From: Acetivibrio sp. MSJd-27
GTDB lineage: Bacteria; Bacillota; Clostridia; UMGS1840; HGM11507
Assembly (NCBI RefSeq): GCF_018918095.1
Contig: NZ_JAHLPV010000001.1
Location: 1-64,000 of the forward strand
Length of the DNA: 64,000 nt
Direction of reading: 5' to 3'
Shown: positions 42,517 to 52,870 of the stretch, piece by piece
Layout of the letters: each line of letters starts with the position of its first letter
Numbering within the stretch: position 1 is the stretch's first letter
Position numbers and translations under genes: made by a program
The notes under the pieces: model-generated
Databases searched by the model: none
What the model was told of the DNA's origin: nothing
What the model saw: only the letters and a program-made list of their open reading frames with translations

Positions 42517-43548
42517 CTATTTCCACAAAAAAGGCGGATAGCCGTCCAGATCGCCGCGCAAGCTTCTTGCAAGAAGCTGTGCCTGAATATACGGCACCAA
42601 GCCCCAGGAAATCTTCTGCTTTAAAAACGGATGTGTCAAAGTCTCATTCTTTCGTTCCTGCCAGAGGGAAAGAATCTTTTTTCTCGTCTCATCCTCCATC
42701 ATGACGGCTCCATTTTCCTGCTTTCGGAACCCCGCCGGCTTTATCTGCTGTTTGTTGATAAGCGACAGCACAAATCGATCTGCATAAACCGGCCGCAGTT
42801 CCTCCATCAAATCCAAAGCAAGGGAAATCCTGCCCGGCCTGTCCCGATGGAGAAAACCCACATAGGAATCCAGCCCTACGGTTTCCAATGCAGATGCCGT
42901 GTCATGAGCCAGCAACGTATAAACAAAAGATAACAGGGCATTCACCGGATCCGTGGGCGGTCTGCGGTTTCTTGTCTGAAAACAAAAGAATTCCTTCTGC
43001 TGGAGGATCATCTGGTCAAGCACGCCAAAGTACACCGAAGCCGCTTCGCCTTCCACTCCCCTCAGTTGTTCCGGATCAGCACATGAATCCACAAGGAAAA
43101 AAGAATTCTGCAGGAAAGAGGAAGCTTTCGTCAAGGGTTCTGTATCAAGCCGCATGGCATAGTCCCTCTTGGTGCGCTCTATGCTCCAGCGGGCATTGAA
43201 CAACTTGCCTTTGATAAAATGTTTTGCATACCGTAAACTCTCTTCTTCCTTGTCGGAAGCCCGGTACTGCTCCTTTCGGAGCAGTACATTTCCATTGGTC
43301 TCCCCAGTTGCACGCGCCAAAAAACGTCCATGCATGGTCAGAAAGGTTAAAGCGATATTCCTCTTGACACAAGCACCCATCAAGGCGGGACTGGCGCCCA
43401 CATAACCAAAAGCCACGATGCCCTGCAAATTGTGAAGCGGAATCCGCCCAAGCGTTTCCTCCTTTTTAGAAACGACAACGTTCTCCCCATCCAAAGAAAG
43501 ATAGGCATCCGGTGTGGTGACATAGAGAATATTTAAAAGCTGTCTCAT
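42517..43548 (-). CDS. cas1: Cas1, CRISPR integrase (I-C type)
   Basis: 343 residues. N-terminal beta domain (LLNILYVTTPDAYLSLDGEN), then the helical domain with the metal-binding Glu in VEGEAASVYFGVLD, NALLSFVYTLLAHD, the His in GFLHRDRPGRISLALDLMEE (with the later Asp and Glu). It integrates prespacers at the leader-repeat junction. Its ATG overlaps the cas4 stop by 4 bases. Confidence 0.96.
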   Translation of the reverse strand: MRQLLNILYVTTPDAYLSLDGENVVVSKKEETLGRIPLHNLQGIVAFGYVGASPALMGACVKRNIALTFLTMHGRFLARATGETNGNVLLRKEQYRASDKEEESLRYAKHFIKGKLFNARWSIERTKRDYAMRLDTEPLTKASSFLQNSFFLVDSCADPEQLRGVEGEAASVYFGVLDQMILQQKEFFCFQTRNRRPPTDPVNALLSFVYTLLAHDTASALETVGLDSYVGFLHRDRPGRISLALDLMEELRPVYADRFVLSLINKQQIKPAGFRKQENGAVMMEDETRKKILSLWQERKNETLTHPFLKQKISWGLVPYIQAQLLARSLRGDLDGYPPFLWK

Positions 43549-44201
43549 CTACCTGCCTCCTTTATGTACTGTTCCACGGAACCCGCGCTGTACAGCCACG
43601 GCATGCAGATATCCTCCAGAGAACAGGCTTTACACTGCTTTCCGGGCTTACTTTTCGGGGTATGGCCTCTTCGGAAATAGCCATGCATTTCCTCCAGCAT
43701 GGAGCATACCTGCATCCGCAGAGTTTCATCCAGCTTCACTTCCTGCCGCCGCTTCGGCTCGCCGTAATACAGATATCCGATTTGAATTTCTTCACAGAGC
43801 AGCATTTCTTCCAGACACATTGCCTGACAGCAGAGCTGAAGCTCGTCCGCACGGTGTTCCTTGGGCTTTCCCCTCTTGTATTCCACCGGAACCGGGCGAT
43901 AGCGCTCTTCCCTGCCGAAAAGCGAGACCCCGTCGGCGCTGCGGTGAAATTCAACCACGTCGCAGGCACCGCTGACGCCCAGTATTCTTGAAAAGACCGG
44001 AAGACCGCGCGCAATCAAAAGATTTCCCCGTTTCTCGATGAAGAAGGCGTCGTGCGCTTTTTCGTGCAGGATATGCCCCTCCACCGTGCGAAGATTTTCC
44101 TGCCATTGCTGTTCCAGATGGATCAGCGCCCACTGCCGGCGGCAGAAAGCGAAATGCTGAATCCCGGATAACTGCAGAAAATCCTCTTCCCTATATTCCA
44201 T
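43545..44201 (-). CDS. cas4: Cas4, adaptation nuclease
   Basis: About 218 residues. RecB-like nuclease with one Cys near the N-terminus (FAFCRRQWALI) and three near the C-terminus (CKACSLEDIC) for a [4Fe-4S] cluster, GxxVHE-type GHILHEKAHDAF, Asp in ACDVVEFHR and the E-x-K of VPVEYKRGKPKEH. It trims prespacers and selects the PAM side. The ATG at 44201 lies in the end of cas7 (11-base overlap); the frame upstream is open without a better start. Confidence 0.94.
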   Translation of the reverse strand: MEYREEDFLQLSGIQHFAFCRRQWALIHLEQQWQENLRTVEGHILHEKAHDAFFIEKRGNLLIARGLPVFSRILGVSGACDVVEFHRSADGVSLFGREERYRPVPVEYKRGKPKEHRADELQLCCQAMCLEEMLLCEEIQIGYLYYGEPKRRQEVKLDETLRMQVCSMLEEMHGYFRRGHTPKSKPGKQCKACSLEDICMPWLYSAGSVEQYIKEAGR

Positions 44202-45024
44202 CGTATATTTCCGGCTCCAAGCCCTCCAGAGAAGCAAGGCTCATTTCCGCTTCCATTCCGTTCTGCCTTACAGTCAAACTCCGGTGTACCTTTGCCGAGG
44301 AATACTGCCCCAATTTGGAATTATGCCGCCACCAGTAAACTTTTAAGACCTCCATACTGCCGTCCGGACGCGCGGAGGAACAATCATTTTCAAACAGTGA
44401 GATCAGCGCTTCCCGGATCTTCTCCGCATCCTCCTCCGAGAAGCCGGTTTTCTCCGCCAGCTGGCAGTTGATGCTGCCAAAGGTTTTATAAATGCCGTAT
44501 TCCACCCGATATTTTCTTCCCATGGTATCGGATGATTTTTTCTCTCCCGGCTCACTGTTGACGCTCTTGGTAATCTGCATGCTTGTGATATCCACCGGTT
44601 CCACACTCACCGCGGTCTGTATGGTGACAGGACCGCGCACGCCGACCGAAACCCCGTCTCCCTTTTTTCCTTTCGTGAAGGCAAACACCTGCCCAAAGGC
44701 GCGCACATCCATCCATTTTTCACAGGCCGCTTTGGCGTAAGCTTCTTTATCTTTTCCGGCAGCTTTCAGCTCCTCCGCCTTGGATGCACGTTCACTCAAG
44801 CTTTTGAAGCCGTCGTCCGCCCGTTCGTCCGACTGGACAAAAATGCTGCATCCCATATCCTGCAAACGGTTCCGCAGTTTCCGCTTCAGGCAGACATCGG
44901 ATACCTCGCCATATCCCTCATAGGTCTCTCTGGGACGGTTTCCATTCAGCGGATCCCCGTTGGGGTTCGCCTTTTCCACACGAAAAACAACAGCAAAATC
45001 GATTTTGTTTTCTAAAACGCTCAT
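44191..45024 (-). CDS. cas7: Cas7 (Csd2), I-C Cascade backbone
   Basis: 277 residues. VFRVEKANPNGDPLNGNRPR is the typical start of Csd2/Csh2 proteins, followed by VRGPVTIQTAVSVEPVDIT and MGRKYRVEYGIYKTFGSIN. Six to seven copies form the crRNA-binding backbone. Starts 4 bases inside the cas8c stop region. Confidence 0.96.
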   Translation of the reverse strand: MSVLENKIDFAVVFRVEKANPNGDPLNGNRPRETYEGYGEVSDVCLKRKLRNRLQDMGCSIFVQSDERADDGFKSLSERASKAEELKAAGKDKEAYAKAACEKWMDVRAFGQVFAFTKGKKGDGVSVGVRGPVTIQTAVSVEPVDITSMQITKSVNSEPGEKKSSDTMGRKYRVEYGIYKTFGSINCQLAEKTGFSEEDAEKIREALISLFENDCSSARPDGSMEVLKVYWWRHNSKLGQYSSAKVHRSLTVRQNGMEAEMSLASLEGLEPEIYDGI

Positions 45025-45443
45025 TCTTCTATACTCCCTTTCTTCTCTTTATTTTCTTGTTTGTTTTGCATTCTGGCTTCCTTAAACGCTCTGCGCTGGC
45101 AGTGATAGCCGAGGAACACCAGTTCATCCAGCGGCGCTTTGCTCTCAAAATCCCCCGGCTGGAATAGATCGATGATCTCGTCCAGCTTATCTGTGTAAAG
45201 CGAATTGCCTGTTGCTTTTTGGTAAGAGAGATAGGGGCTAAGACAGTCTTCTATCACGCCCCAGGTCTTTACAGGCTTTCTGCGGAAAATTTCACGGAAT
45301 CGTTCCGCCGCCGTGTCCCTCTGATTTTTCTGATTTTCCTGATTTTTCTGATGATACAGCGCATTTTCTTCCAGTTCCTGTGCCACTGCCAAAAGCCTGC
45401 CGAACAGATAACTTCGATCGGTTCTTCGTTCCTCCAACGCCAT
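45021..45443 (-). CDS. cas11c: Cas11c small subunit, internal translation product of cas8c
   Basis: Inside cas8c and in the same frame, ATG at 45443 follows AAGGAGG with 8 bases between, one of the best ribosome-binding sites in the window, at a place where none is needed for cas8c itself. The product has 140 residues, starts [20 protein letters not shown] and is helical, matching the C-terminal small-subunit domain. In I-C systems the small subunit is known to be made by such internal starts. Not proved here, but the sequence signal is strong. Confidence 0.85.
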   Translation of the reverse strand: MALEERRTDRSYLFGRLLAVAQELEENALYHQKNQENQKNQRDTAAERFREIFRRKPVKTWGVIEDCLSPYLSYQKATGNSLYTDKLDEIIDLFQPGDFESKAPLDELVFLGYHCQRRAFKEARMQNKQENKEKKGSIEE

Positions 45444-46973
45444 ATTCCATTCCTCCTTATATTTATCAAATCTGAATTTTCGTATCATCGCACATGTGAT
45501 ACTCAAAGCTTTCTGAAACTTATTTTTCGCCTCTTCCTTTTTCTTGCCAAAAACACCTAGTCGGAAAATACGATTCACTGCCATCCGAAGGATATCTTCC
45601 GGCAAAGGTTTCCGGTCGGTTACACAGGGTAATAAACGTTCTATTTGAGATTTCAAAAGTTTCTTCATACTTTCCCCATGTTCATCTCCATACGCTGTCA
45701 CACAGATGTCCCTTAAAGAAGGCGCGCCGACAAAGAAATATCCTTTGCTGTTTTCGTCCCCCTGCTTTTCCGACTTGTATTCAAGATACCAGCTGCAGGT
45801 ATTATGCCAGTGCTCAATGTTATCCAAATAATCGGAGCCCTTCATCTTTTTATAGAATACTATGGAAAGCCGTCCCGTTGTCGCGGCCTCCAGAGCCATC
45901 ACAACCACATCCGAGTGAATATCCAGTTCCTTGCGGTACCCTTTCACTGCCTTTTTCAGCTTTTTGCTGAATTCCCATCCGGTCTGAACAATCTCATGGA
46001 GTTCTTCCTCTGCATCCTTCTCCCATTCCTCCATTGCAACCTCCGCAGTTCCTTGAAAGGGAGAGGGAATCTTTCTTCCCTGCAGTTCCCATGCGACGAT
46101 CACTTGTTCGCCGCAGTGAAACCCCTGGTTTTCCACCAGCCACCGAAGCGCCAAATGGGCTTTCTGCGAGGTTTCATAACCAATCGAAGCCACTTCCCTA
46201 CTGTTTGAAAATCTTCCGTGGTAAGTAAACCCGGTGGGTTCATTAGAAGATATCAATTTTGCCTTATCTCCGATATGCCTTATTTTTGCTAGATGTTTGT
46301 CCGAACAGGGCATCCATTTTCCCGTCGCATAGCACAAATCTTTCTTCTGAACTGCTTTTTTTGATGTGTAGTAGGAAAGAAAACTCTCATAAACCATTGA
46401 ATCCCGGTAAACTCTTGCCTCCCGATCCTCCGCCTTGCCGCTGTCGATCTCTACCCGAAAACGCACAAAGCTGTCCTTTTGGGAGATTTCCTCAATCTTA
46501 TCATCCTTTAGTTTTCCATTTTCTCCAATCTGTAAAATTCCTGCTTCCAACAAATCGGTAATCACCCGTCCCTTTTTCAGATAGGTGTATATCGCTTGCA
46601 CTTTCTGACAGGAGTAAGGAGATTCTGCCCAGTCTTTCAACTGTTCCAAGTAGGCATTATATTTTTTTGCATTGTCTTCTTTGGTATAGACCGCGTAATC
46701 CGCCGCAATATATTTTAGTTTGTCACAAAGAGGATGGGGAGAATCTCCGCTTGTTTTGCCTGCAGAATCCTCCGTCACCGGTATTACCGTCACAGCGTCA
46801 TCTTTTGGGACAATCTCCGCGTTCCGGAACAATCCATCCCCATTCAGAACAATTTCAATCTGTGCATTCTGGGTGGAATGACCCATATGTAACAATTCGG
46901 TGCGGGGCTGAAACGTCAGTTTCTTCCCGAAACAGGCGTCATAGGTTTGACAGAGATCACTCATCCAGCTCAA
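45021..46973 (-). CDS. cas8c: Cas8c (Csd1), I-C Cascade large subunit
   Basis: About 650 residues. [53 protein letters not shown] and [20 protein letters not shown] are Csd1-like; this subunit reads the PAM and recruits Cas3. TTG at 46973 has GGAGGT 7 bases upstream and gives the usual MSWM start; ATG at 46979 is the alternative. It overlaps the end of cas5. The C-terminal 140 codons contain an independent cas11c start. Within that part a 9-base unit (CAG-RAA-AAT) is repeated three times around 45322-45350. Confidence 0.94.
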   Translation of the reverse strand: MSWMSDLCQTYDACFGKKLTFQPRTELLHMGHSTQNAQIEIVLNGDGLFRNAEIVPKDDAVTVIPVTEDSAGKTSGDSPHPLCDKLKYIAADYAVYTKEDNAKKYNAYLEQLKDWAESPYSCQKVQAIYTYLKKGRVITDLLEAGILQIGENGKLKDDKIEEISQKDSFVRFRVEIDSGKAEDREARVYRDSMVYESFLSYYTSKKAVQKKDLCYATGKWMPCSDKHLAKIRHIGDKAKLISSNEPTGFTYHGRFSNSREVASIGYETSQKAHLALRWLVENQGFHCGEQVIVAWELQGRKIPSPFQGTAEVAMEEWEKDAEEELHEIVQTGWEFSKKLKKAVKGYRKELDIHSDVVVMALEAATTGRLSIVFYKKMKGSDYLDNIEHWHNTCSWYLEYKSEKQGDENSKGYFFVGAPSLRDICVTAYGDEHGESMKKLLKSQIERLLPCVTDRKPLPEDILRMAVNRIFRLGVFGKKKEEAKNKFQKALSITCAMIRKFRFDKYKEEWNMALEERRTDRSYLFGRLLAVAQELEENALYHQKNQENQKNQRDTAAERFREIFRRKPVKTWGVIEDCLSPYLSYQKATGNSLYTDKLDEIIDLFQPGDFESKAPLDELVFLGYHCQRRAFKEARMQNKQENKEKKGSIEE

Positions 46974-47706
46974 AGTCATCACCTCCAAATTCTGCAAGAC
47001 CGCTGAAATTCCCCAGTACTTCCCCAAACGGTTTCATTTCCATCTTGAAAAGCGGCCTGACAATCGTGCACTCCTCCGGGCGCGGAAAACGAATGACACC
47101 GTCCTTCATCACCGGCGTCCAGAACCGGGCGCTGAGCATTCCCTTTTCCTCCTCTTGTTTGACATCGCCGGGATAGGTAAAACCGTGAAACATAACGCCC
47201 AAGGGGATTTCTCCGCTTCCGTCATAACAGCTTTCCGCTTCTCCGAAGGTGCAAGGCTCCACATAGCCCTGACATTCCCGGGTTCCCAGATAGATGTCCC
47301 GCCGTCCTCCTTTTTGCAAGGAACGCTTTGCCATAAAATAGTGTTTGTTTTCGTTTCGGTCATGCGCCAGGTTCGGGCGGTTCTCATTCCACTCAAAATG
47401 AGCCTGCACTTCATAAGTCACATTGACTAAATAAGTATAAATAGATAAAGTGTTCGGTGTATCACTTTTCTTGTAAACCAAAGGCCGTATCCCCTTGGAT
47501 TCTGATCGGATGGGATTCAACACCCGAACTTTGTCAACAACCCAGCGGAATGTCGGCTTCCAGTAGATGGACTCCGCAATGCCGACCAGAGCCTGATAAG
47601 TGGGAACCTGATAGGTAAATTTTTCTCCCCCCATCCGGTTTAACGGATCGGAAAACAGGGCGTAACGCCCTTCCAGCCGGAATGTAATGCTGTTCGCTTT
47701 TTCCAT
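46957..47706 (-). CDS. cas5: Cas5c (Cas5d), pre-crRNA processing endonuclease of type I-C
   Basis: 249 residues. [40 protein letters not shown] and [20 protein letters not shown] match Cas5c/Cas5d. In type I-C this protein replaces Cas6, cutting the repeat hairpin and holding the 5' handle. Starts 16 bases after the cas3 stop with AGGAGG upstream. Confidence 0.95.
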   Translation of the reverse strand: MEKANSITFRLEGRYALFSDPLNRMGGEKFTYQVPTYQALVGIAESIYWKPTFRWVVDKVRVLNPIRSESKGIRPLVYKKSDTPNTLSIYTYLVNVTYEVQAHFEWNENRPNLAHDRNENKHYFMAKRSLQKGGRRDIYLGTRECQGYVEPCTFGEAESCYDGSGEIPLGVMFHGFTYPGDVKQEEEKGMLSARFWTPVMKDGVIRFPRPEECTIVRPLFKMEMKPFGEVLGNFSGLAEFGGDDFELDE

Positions 47707-47722
47707 CGTCTTTCTCCTCCTT

Positions 47723-50116
47723 TTAATGAAGTAGTGCTTTTGCTTGTGATTCAGTCACCACCCCTTTCGTTTCATCGTAAAAGGTATCTTTCAGAATATA
47801 GATATCCAAATCCTCCAAGTATCGTATGCCGTCACCAATCGCTTGGAAATCGCTCGGTGAGAGATTAACCGTATACTGCTGTGCCTCCCGGAGAAGCTTC
47901 TTCAAATCTCCCAGTTCCTCCGTACTGCAAAGAGCCGCAATGATCTCCCGCCCTCTTTCGTAAGGGACAATCACCGGCTTGCCGTACTCCTCAATCGCGG
48001 CAAAAGCATCCCCGGCCGATTGGAAGGATTGCCTCATAAACATAGAAAACGGTTCTCCCTGCTGCGCCGCATAAGCCGCATAGCTGCCTGCATTGGCTCC
48101 CAGCAACTCTGAAAAGGTCTTGCCAGATGCTTCATAATCCAGCTTTTTCTGCTGTTCGGAAAAGTAATACAAAAAATATTTCTCCACCGCTTCCCGACAG
48201 AGCAGTTCTCCGCCGTATTTTTCCGGCGCGGCTTTTACCTCGTCAATCACACGTCTGGTCTGCTGTGCACCGATCTTGATATCCAGTAGCCCGTTCTCCA
48301 AATGTTCAAAATCCGGATTGACGATGTAAACAGGTTTGCGCTCTGTCTCCTGCCCATGACGGTTACATCGTCCCGCCGCCTGCACAATGGAATCCATCCC
48401 AGCAATGGCACGGAACACACATGGAAAGCTGATATCCACACCGGCCTCAATCAGCGCGGTGCTGACCACAATCAGCTTTTCTCCACTCTGAAGCTTTTGG
48501 CGAATCTCCTCAAATAACTTCCGACGATGCGCCGCACAGAGATAGGTGGTCAGACAATACAATTTATATTCCTCTGTGCTTTCCTTTAAGGCTTCATACA
48601 ACAAGTGCACACTTTTTTTGGTATTCAGAACGATTAAGACGTTCTCAGCCTTCTCTTGCAGGACTCTTTCCGCCAAGACTTCCGGCGAATAGCCGTTTTT
48701 TCTTCTTTCGTCAATCAGTTTGGTGCGTTCAAACGCCTTGAAAATTTCCGCGTTCACGGTGCAGAGCTCCGGTTTTTCCGCTATGCGAAGCTTTTCCTCC
48801 GTTCCAATCCGATCCAGCATGGGCTGTGTCGCCGTGCAGAGAACCGATGTGGAATCACAGACGTTATGTAAAAAGTTCAATGTTCGAATGAACGGGTATA
48901 CGGTGTGAAGAGGAACCTTCTGCACCTCGTCAAAAAGAATCACTGAATCGGCGAACTGGTGCGCCAAACGGTTATGTTTGGTGTTTTCCCCATAAAAAAT
49001 ATGGAGAAAGCCTACCATTGTGGTCAGAATAATCGGGGCATCCATCCGCTCGGAAATCAGCTCATAAAGCTTTTCTTCCTCATCGTCTTTCGCCTTCTTC
49101 TCCGTCATACTGCTGTGAATTTCCAACAGCATGCTGTCATCCCATCCCTCCGCGCCGGCTAATGCGTTTCGGATTTCCGACGCGGTCTGATCCAAAATGG
49201 ACAGGTAGGGGATGATATAAAAGATATGCTTTTTCCTCTTCTGTCTGGTATGTTCCAGCGCAAACCGGAGGGAGGCAAGGGTTTTCCCCGAACCGGTGGG
49301 ACAGCTCAAAGAATAAATTCCGGTTTCCCGGAAGGCCGCCTTCCAGCATTCCTCCGAAATAACGCCGCGCAGCTGGTAGATCTCCTGTTCTTTTTCACTT
49401 GCTCCGTCTCTAAGCGAAAAATCTTTTATATGTTCCTCCAGCCTTTCGGAAAGCGTGCTCCACAGCGCCTGATAATCCTCCTTCACGCTTGGCGTCCGCT
49501 CCATGTCAAAACAGGCGGCGTCCAGCCGGTCCGCGTCCAGCAGACAGCTGTGCAGTAATTTTTCAATCAGTCCACAATGAAACGCATTCTTTTTCACCTT
49601 CGGATAAACCCTTTTGAATTCTTCATATGCCTTTTCGTACAAAGCTTTAATCTCTGCTTCCGCTTTACAGAGAGCATGAAAATTTTCTTTTGCTTCCGCA
49701 TAGAACAATTCCTCGTTGGGATAAAGACGCCCGCGGATGCCATCGTTCCCTTCCGGCGTCAGATAGTCCGGCAGTCCGCCGTGGTGTCCACAGAGAATCC
49801 CCGTAAGCATGTCCGCCGGAAGCGTGTGGATAGGACGCAATTTCTCCCACACATATCTTGCCCCAAGTGCAGAATGATTTCTCTTTTTGACTTTTCCATT
49901 GTTTTGGAATGATTCCAACAGGTATTCCTGCCACGCTTCGGTATACTTTCCCATGTCGTGAAGCAAGCCCAACAGTTCACCGCAGTGCTGCATACCGATT
50001 TTCGAGGCAAGCTGTCCGCACAGAACAGAAACCGAGCAGGAGTGCTTCTCCAAATACTGTTTTGAGCCATCCTTTGATATCCGTGCAAAAAATTTTTCTC
50101 TTTTTGATTCACCCAT
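47723..50116 (-). CDS. cas3: Cas3, HD nuclease-helicase
   Basis: 797 residues. HD domain with H53-D54 in [15 protein letters not shown] and [10 protein letters not shown]; helicase with Walker [14 protein letters not shown] (about 272-282), DEVQ (about 394-397), [14 protein letters not shown] and motif [12 protein letters not shown] (about 580). It is recruited by the crRNA complex and degrades target DNA in the 3'-5' direction. All expected motifs are intact. First gene of the operon, AGAGG before the ATG. Confidence 0.96.
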   Translation of the reverse strand: MGESKREKFFARISKDGSKQYLEKHSCSVSVLCGQLASKIGMQHCGELLGLLHDMGKYTEAWQEYLLESFQNNGKVKKRNHSALGARYVWEKLRPIHTLPADMLTGILCGHHGGLPDYLTPEGNDGIRGRLYPNEELFYAEAKENFHALCKAEAEIKALYEKAYEEFKRVYPKVKKNAFHCGLIEKLLHSCLLDADRLDAACFDMERTPSVKEDYQALWSTLSERLEEHIKDFSLRDGASEKEQEIYQLRGVISEECWKAAFRETGIYSLSCPTGSGKTLASLRFALEHTRQKRKKHIFYIIPYLSILDQTASEIRNALAGAEGWDDSMLLEIHSSMTEKKAKDDEEEKLYELISERMDAPIILTTMVGFLHIFYGENTKHNRLAHQFADSVILFDEVQKVPLHTVYPFIRTLNFLHNVCDSTSVLCTATQPMLDRIGTEEKLRIAEKPELCTVNAEIFKAFERTKLIDERRKNGYSPEVLAERVLQEKAENVLIVLNTKKSVHLLYEALKESTEEYKLYCLTTYLCAAHRRKLFEEIRQKLQSGEKLIVVSTALIEAGVDISFPCVFRAIAGMDSIVQAAGRCNRHGQETERKPVYIVNPDFEHLENGLLDIKIGAQQTRRVIDEVKAAPEKYGGELLCREAVEKYFLYYFSEQQKKLDYEASGKTFSELLGANAGSYAAYAAQQGEPFSMFMRQSFQSAGDAFAAIEEYGKPVIVPYERGREIIAALCSTEELGDLKKLLREAQQYTVNLSPSDFQAIGDGIRYLEDLDIYILKDTFYDETKGVVTESQAKALLH

Positions 50117-50152
50117 TTTTTTACCTCTTAAGCAAAAATACTATATATTACA

Positions 50153-50180
50153 ATTATATCAAAAAAACCATAATATTCAA
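50153..50180 (-). promoter_or_regulatory. Promoter of the cas operon
   Basis: Minus strand TTGAAT (50175-50180), 16-base spacer, TATAAT (50153-50158), 37 bases before cas3. Confidence 0.7.
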
Positions 50181-50280
50181 TTGTAACCAGTTAGTTTCTT
50201 CCAGACATTTTTCGACATTTCTTTGCTTTTTGTCTTGTTATCAGCAATGCTTAAGTTTTTTTAATTTTCCTCCCACTGTG

Positions 50281-50309
50281 TTGACATACCAATTTATCTG
50301 CTTTACAAT
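50281..50309 (+). promoter_or_regulatory. Promoter of the M13 peptidase gene
   Basis: TTGACA (50281-50286), 17-base spacer, TACAAT (50304-50309), AAAGGAG site at 50317-50323. Confidence 0.8.
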
Positions 50310-50332
50310 CGAAGGGAAAGGAGTTTTGTAAT

Positions 50333-52684
50333 ATGAAATGGAAAAGAAGTATTGCAGCGTTTTTGACACTGGCTTTGCTTACCTCCGTCCTGCCGGCAGC
50401 TTTTGCTTCCGACAGAAACGCGACACGCGGCGAGGTTGTGCAGGCCCTTTTAACAGCGGCAGACGACTACAATCCGTCGGTAAAGAAAACCGACATTATA
50501 AAAGGATACGGAGACGGTGAACTCCATGAGGAACGCCCGGTCACCCGCGCCGAAGCGCTTGTCATGCTGAAACGGGCATTCGGAGAATTGCCAGAACCCA
50601 CCGGTCACAATGCCCGTGTAGCAATTCCCGCCGGCAGCTTTACCGATATACCAGACTGGGCGCAAACAGAACTTTCCGATGTCTTTGACGCCGGAATCGT
50701 TGCAGGAACGGCAGAAGGAATTTTTTCTCCTGATGAACCGGTGACAATCGAGCAGATGAATTTATTTATCAAGCGTGTTTATGCCCTGTTCGGCACAAAT
50801 GAAAAAGACGATTTTTATGCAGCGGTAAACAGGAATGCTTTAAACGCCCTCACGATAAAACCGGGACGTACCATAGCAGGTACGTTATATGATTTAAATG
50901 ACAATTCTGCCGCCCAGGTAAGCGAAATCATAAAGGAGGTTACGTCATCCGCTCACCCCAAAGGAACAAAGGAGCAGAAGATCGCAGACTTTTATAAAAA
51001 CGTAAAAAACATGGATGCGAGAAACAAAGCGGGCATTACACCGATTAAAGAATATCTGGAGTTGATTGACACCGCAAAATCCGTCGGCGATCTGATTGAT
51101 ATTCAGAGCACTTTATCGGATGAAATCGGAGTCAACCCTTTTCTGTATTTCAGTCTTTCCATTGATATGAAAGACAGCACCAAATATATGCTGACCTTCG
51201 GAACAAGCAGTCCCTCTCTTCAAAAGGAGGTTTACATCGACAAGAATTCCTCTCAGACAAAAGCCTACATAAAATATATGGAAAAGCTGTTTGTTCTGGG
51301 CGGTGAAACAGCAGAGAACGCGGCTGTCCTGGCTGATAAATGCTTCGATATGGAAACCGTTTTGGCCGCTGCTATGATGAACCGGGAAGACTACGGCAAT
51401 GTGGATAAGCTATATAATCTTTTCACCATGCAGCAGATTCAGGAGCTATTTCCGGAAATCGATATCGGCAAGGTATTCGGAAATTCGGGACTGTCAAAGA
51501 CAGATCATATTGTTATTGCTGATGTGGGACTCACAAAAGCCTTCGCGGAATATTTCACCAATGAAAATACCGACAGTTTAAAGGCATATGCCAAACTAAG
51601 CCTGCTTGCCGGATGGGGCGGCGCCCTCAATCAGGAATTTATTGACGCTTCCGAGAAATTCAACAAAGAATTTCTCGGCACGGAAGGCAGTTATACGGAA
51701 GAGGAGCGTGCCGCTTTGACCGTGCAGAATACGATGCCGGATTATATTGGAGAAATCTATGCGCAAAAATATTTCACGGAAGAAGCAAAAAAAGACGTTG
51801 AAAAAATGGTGAAGGATATCGTTGCCGTTTACCGCAGAAGGATACAAAATATCCCTTGGATGAGCGATACAACCAAAGAAAAAGCAATCAACAAGCTGGA
51901 TCATTTGGGGATAAAGATCGGATATCCTGACCATTGGGAGACCTATCTTGATTATGCTGACATAAAATCCGCAGAGGAAGGCGGTAGTTATTTTGAAAAT
52001 ATGCTCAGCATCCTTGCCGCTCAAAAGCAGGAAATCATCAACCTGCAAAACAAACCGGTAGATAAAACAAAATGGGCGATGTATCCGTTTACCGTAAACG
52101 CCTGCTATGTTGCCACTTCCAATGATATCACCTTTCCAGCGGCAATCTTACAGCCGCCCATGTATGATGTAAACGCCTCCTATGAACAGAATCTTGGTGC
52201 AATCGGCTATATCATCGCCCACGAAATCACCCATGCTTTCGACAACAACGGTGCGAAGTTTGATGAAAACGGCAATGCGGCGGATTGGTGGACGGAAGAA
52301 GACTATGAGGCATTTCAGCAGCTCTGCGATAAAATGGCTGCATTCTATGAGGGACAGGAAGGCGTTCCCGGTATCCTGATGAACGGCAGCCTTACCTTGA
52401 GTGAAAACGTAGCGGATCAGGGAGCCGCGGCATGCGTCACTGAAATCGCCGCCGGTCTTGAAAATCCTGATTTCAAAACATTATACAGAAGTATGGCAAA
52501 ATGCTGGGCATCCACCGCATCCCGCGCGTACTATCAATACGCCTCCCAAATAGATGTGCACAGCGTCGATAAACTGCGCGTCAACCGGGTGGTTGTAAAC
52601 TTTGATGAGTTCTATAAAGCCTTCGGCATCGGGGAAAACGACGGTATGTATGTAAAGCCGGAGGACAGAGTGAAAATCTGGTAA
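50333..52684 (+). CDS. Secreted M13 (neprilysin-like) metallopeptidase with S-layer homology domains
   Basis: 783 residues. Signal peptide 1-25 (cleavage after AFA), then three SLH-type repeats (about 28-150; KGYGDGELHEERPVTRAEAL and AGIVAGTAEGIFSPDEPVTI), which anchor proteins to the cell wall. The rest is an M13 peptidase with zinc motif HEITH (630-634), the third ligand Glu691 in SENVADQGA, the NAYY-like substrate segment VNACYVATSNDITFPAAILQ, and a C-terminal VKIW. It should cleave short peptides at the cell surface. N-terminal SLH plus M13 is found in some Firmicutes. It is single, behind its own promoter. Confidence 0.93.
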   Translation: MKWKRSIAAFLTLALLTSVLPAAFASDRNATRGEVVQALLTAADDYNPSVKKTDIIKGYGDGELHEERPVTRAEALVMLKRAFGELPEPTGHNARVAIPAGSFTDIPDWAQTELSDVFDAGIVAGTAEGIFSPDEPVTIEQMNLFIKRVYALFGTNEKDDFYAAVNRNALNALTIKPGRTIAGTLYDLNDNSAAQVSEIIKEVTSSAHPKGTKEQKIADFYKNVKNMDARNKAGITPIKEYLELIDTAKSVGDLIDIQSTLSDEIGVNPFLYFSLSIDMKDSTKYMLTFGTSSPSLQKEVYIDKNSSQTKAYIKYMEKLFVLGGETAENAAVLADKCFDMETVLAAAMMNREDYGNVDKLYNLFTMQQIQELFPEIDIGKVFGNSGLSKTDHIVIADVGLTKAFAEYFTNENTDSLKAYAKLSLLAGWGGALNQEFIDASEKFNKEFLGTEGSYTEEERAALTVQNTMPDYIGEIYAQKYFTEEAKKDVEKMVKDIVAVYRRRIQNIPWMSDTTKEKAINKLDHLGIKIGYPDHWETYLDYADIKSAEEGGSYFENMLSILAAQKQEIINLQNKPVDKTKWAMYPFTVNACYVATSNDITFPAAILQPPMYDVNASYEQNLGAIGYIIAHEITHAFDNNGAKFDENGNAADWWTEEDYEAFQQLCDKMAAFYEGQEGVPGILMNGSLTLSENVADQGAAACVTEIAAGLENPDFKTLYRSMAKCWASTASRAYYQYASQIDVHSVDKLRVNRVVVNFDEFYKAFGIGENDGMYVKPEDRVKIW

Positions 52685-52694
52685 CCTGCTTCGG

Positions 52695-52794
52695 TTCTCA
52701 ATAAGGGACTTTATCCGTTTATACAACAAAGAGAGAGCGTACTCCCGCTGAAAAAAGAAGCGGTTCCTGCCGCCAGAAGAGGCGGGAATATCTT
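52695..52794 (+). repeat. Probable decayed copy 4 of the 145-bp structured repeat
   Basis: TTCTCAATAAGGGACTT matches the left end of the repeat, and CTCCCGCTGA, GCGG, TTCC, GCCGCC, AAGAGGCGGG and ATCTT follow in the right order. The GGCACTGC hairpin and one arm of the variable stem are lost. CCTGCC with GGCGGG and a T-rich tail may now end the M13 transcript. It starts 10 bases after the stop codon. Confidence 0.5.
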
Positions 52795-52870
52795 ATTTTT
52801 CATTATATGTTTTCATGCGGGCAGGGATAAAACCTGTCCGCATCATTTACTCATCTAGAAAGGAGCCTTT

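Noticed and set aside
49577-50331. Plus-strand frames over the cas3 start
   Set aside because: Antisense to cas3 and across two clear divergent promoters.
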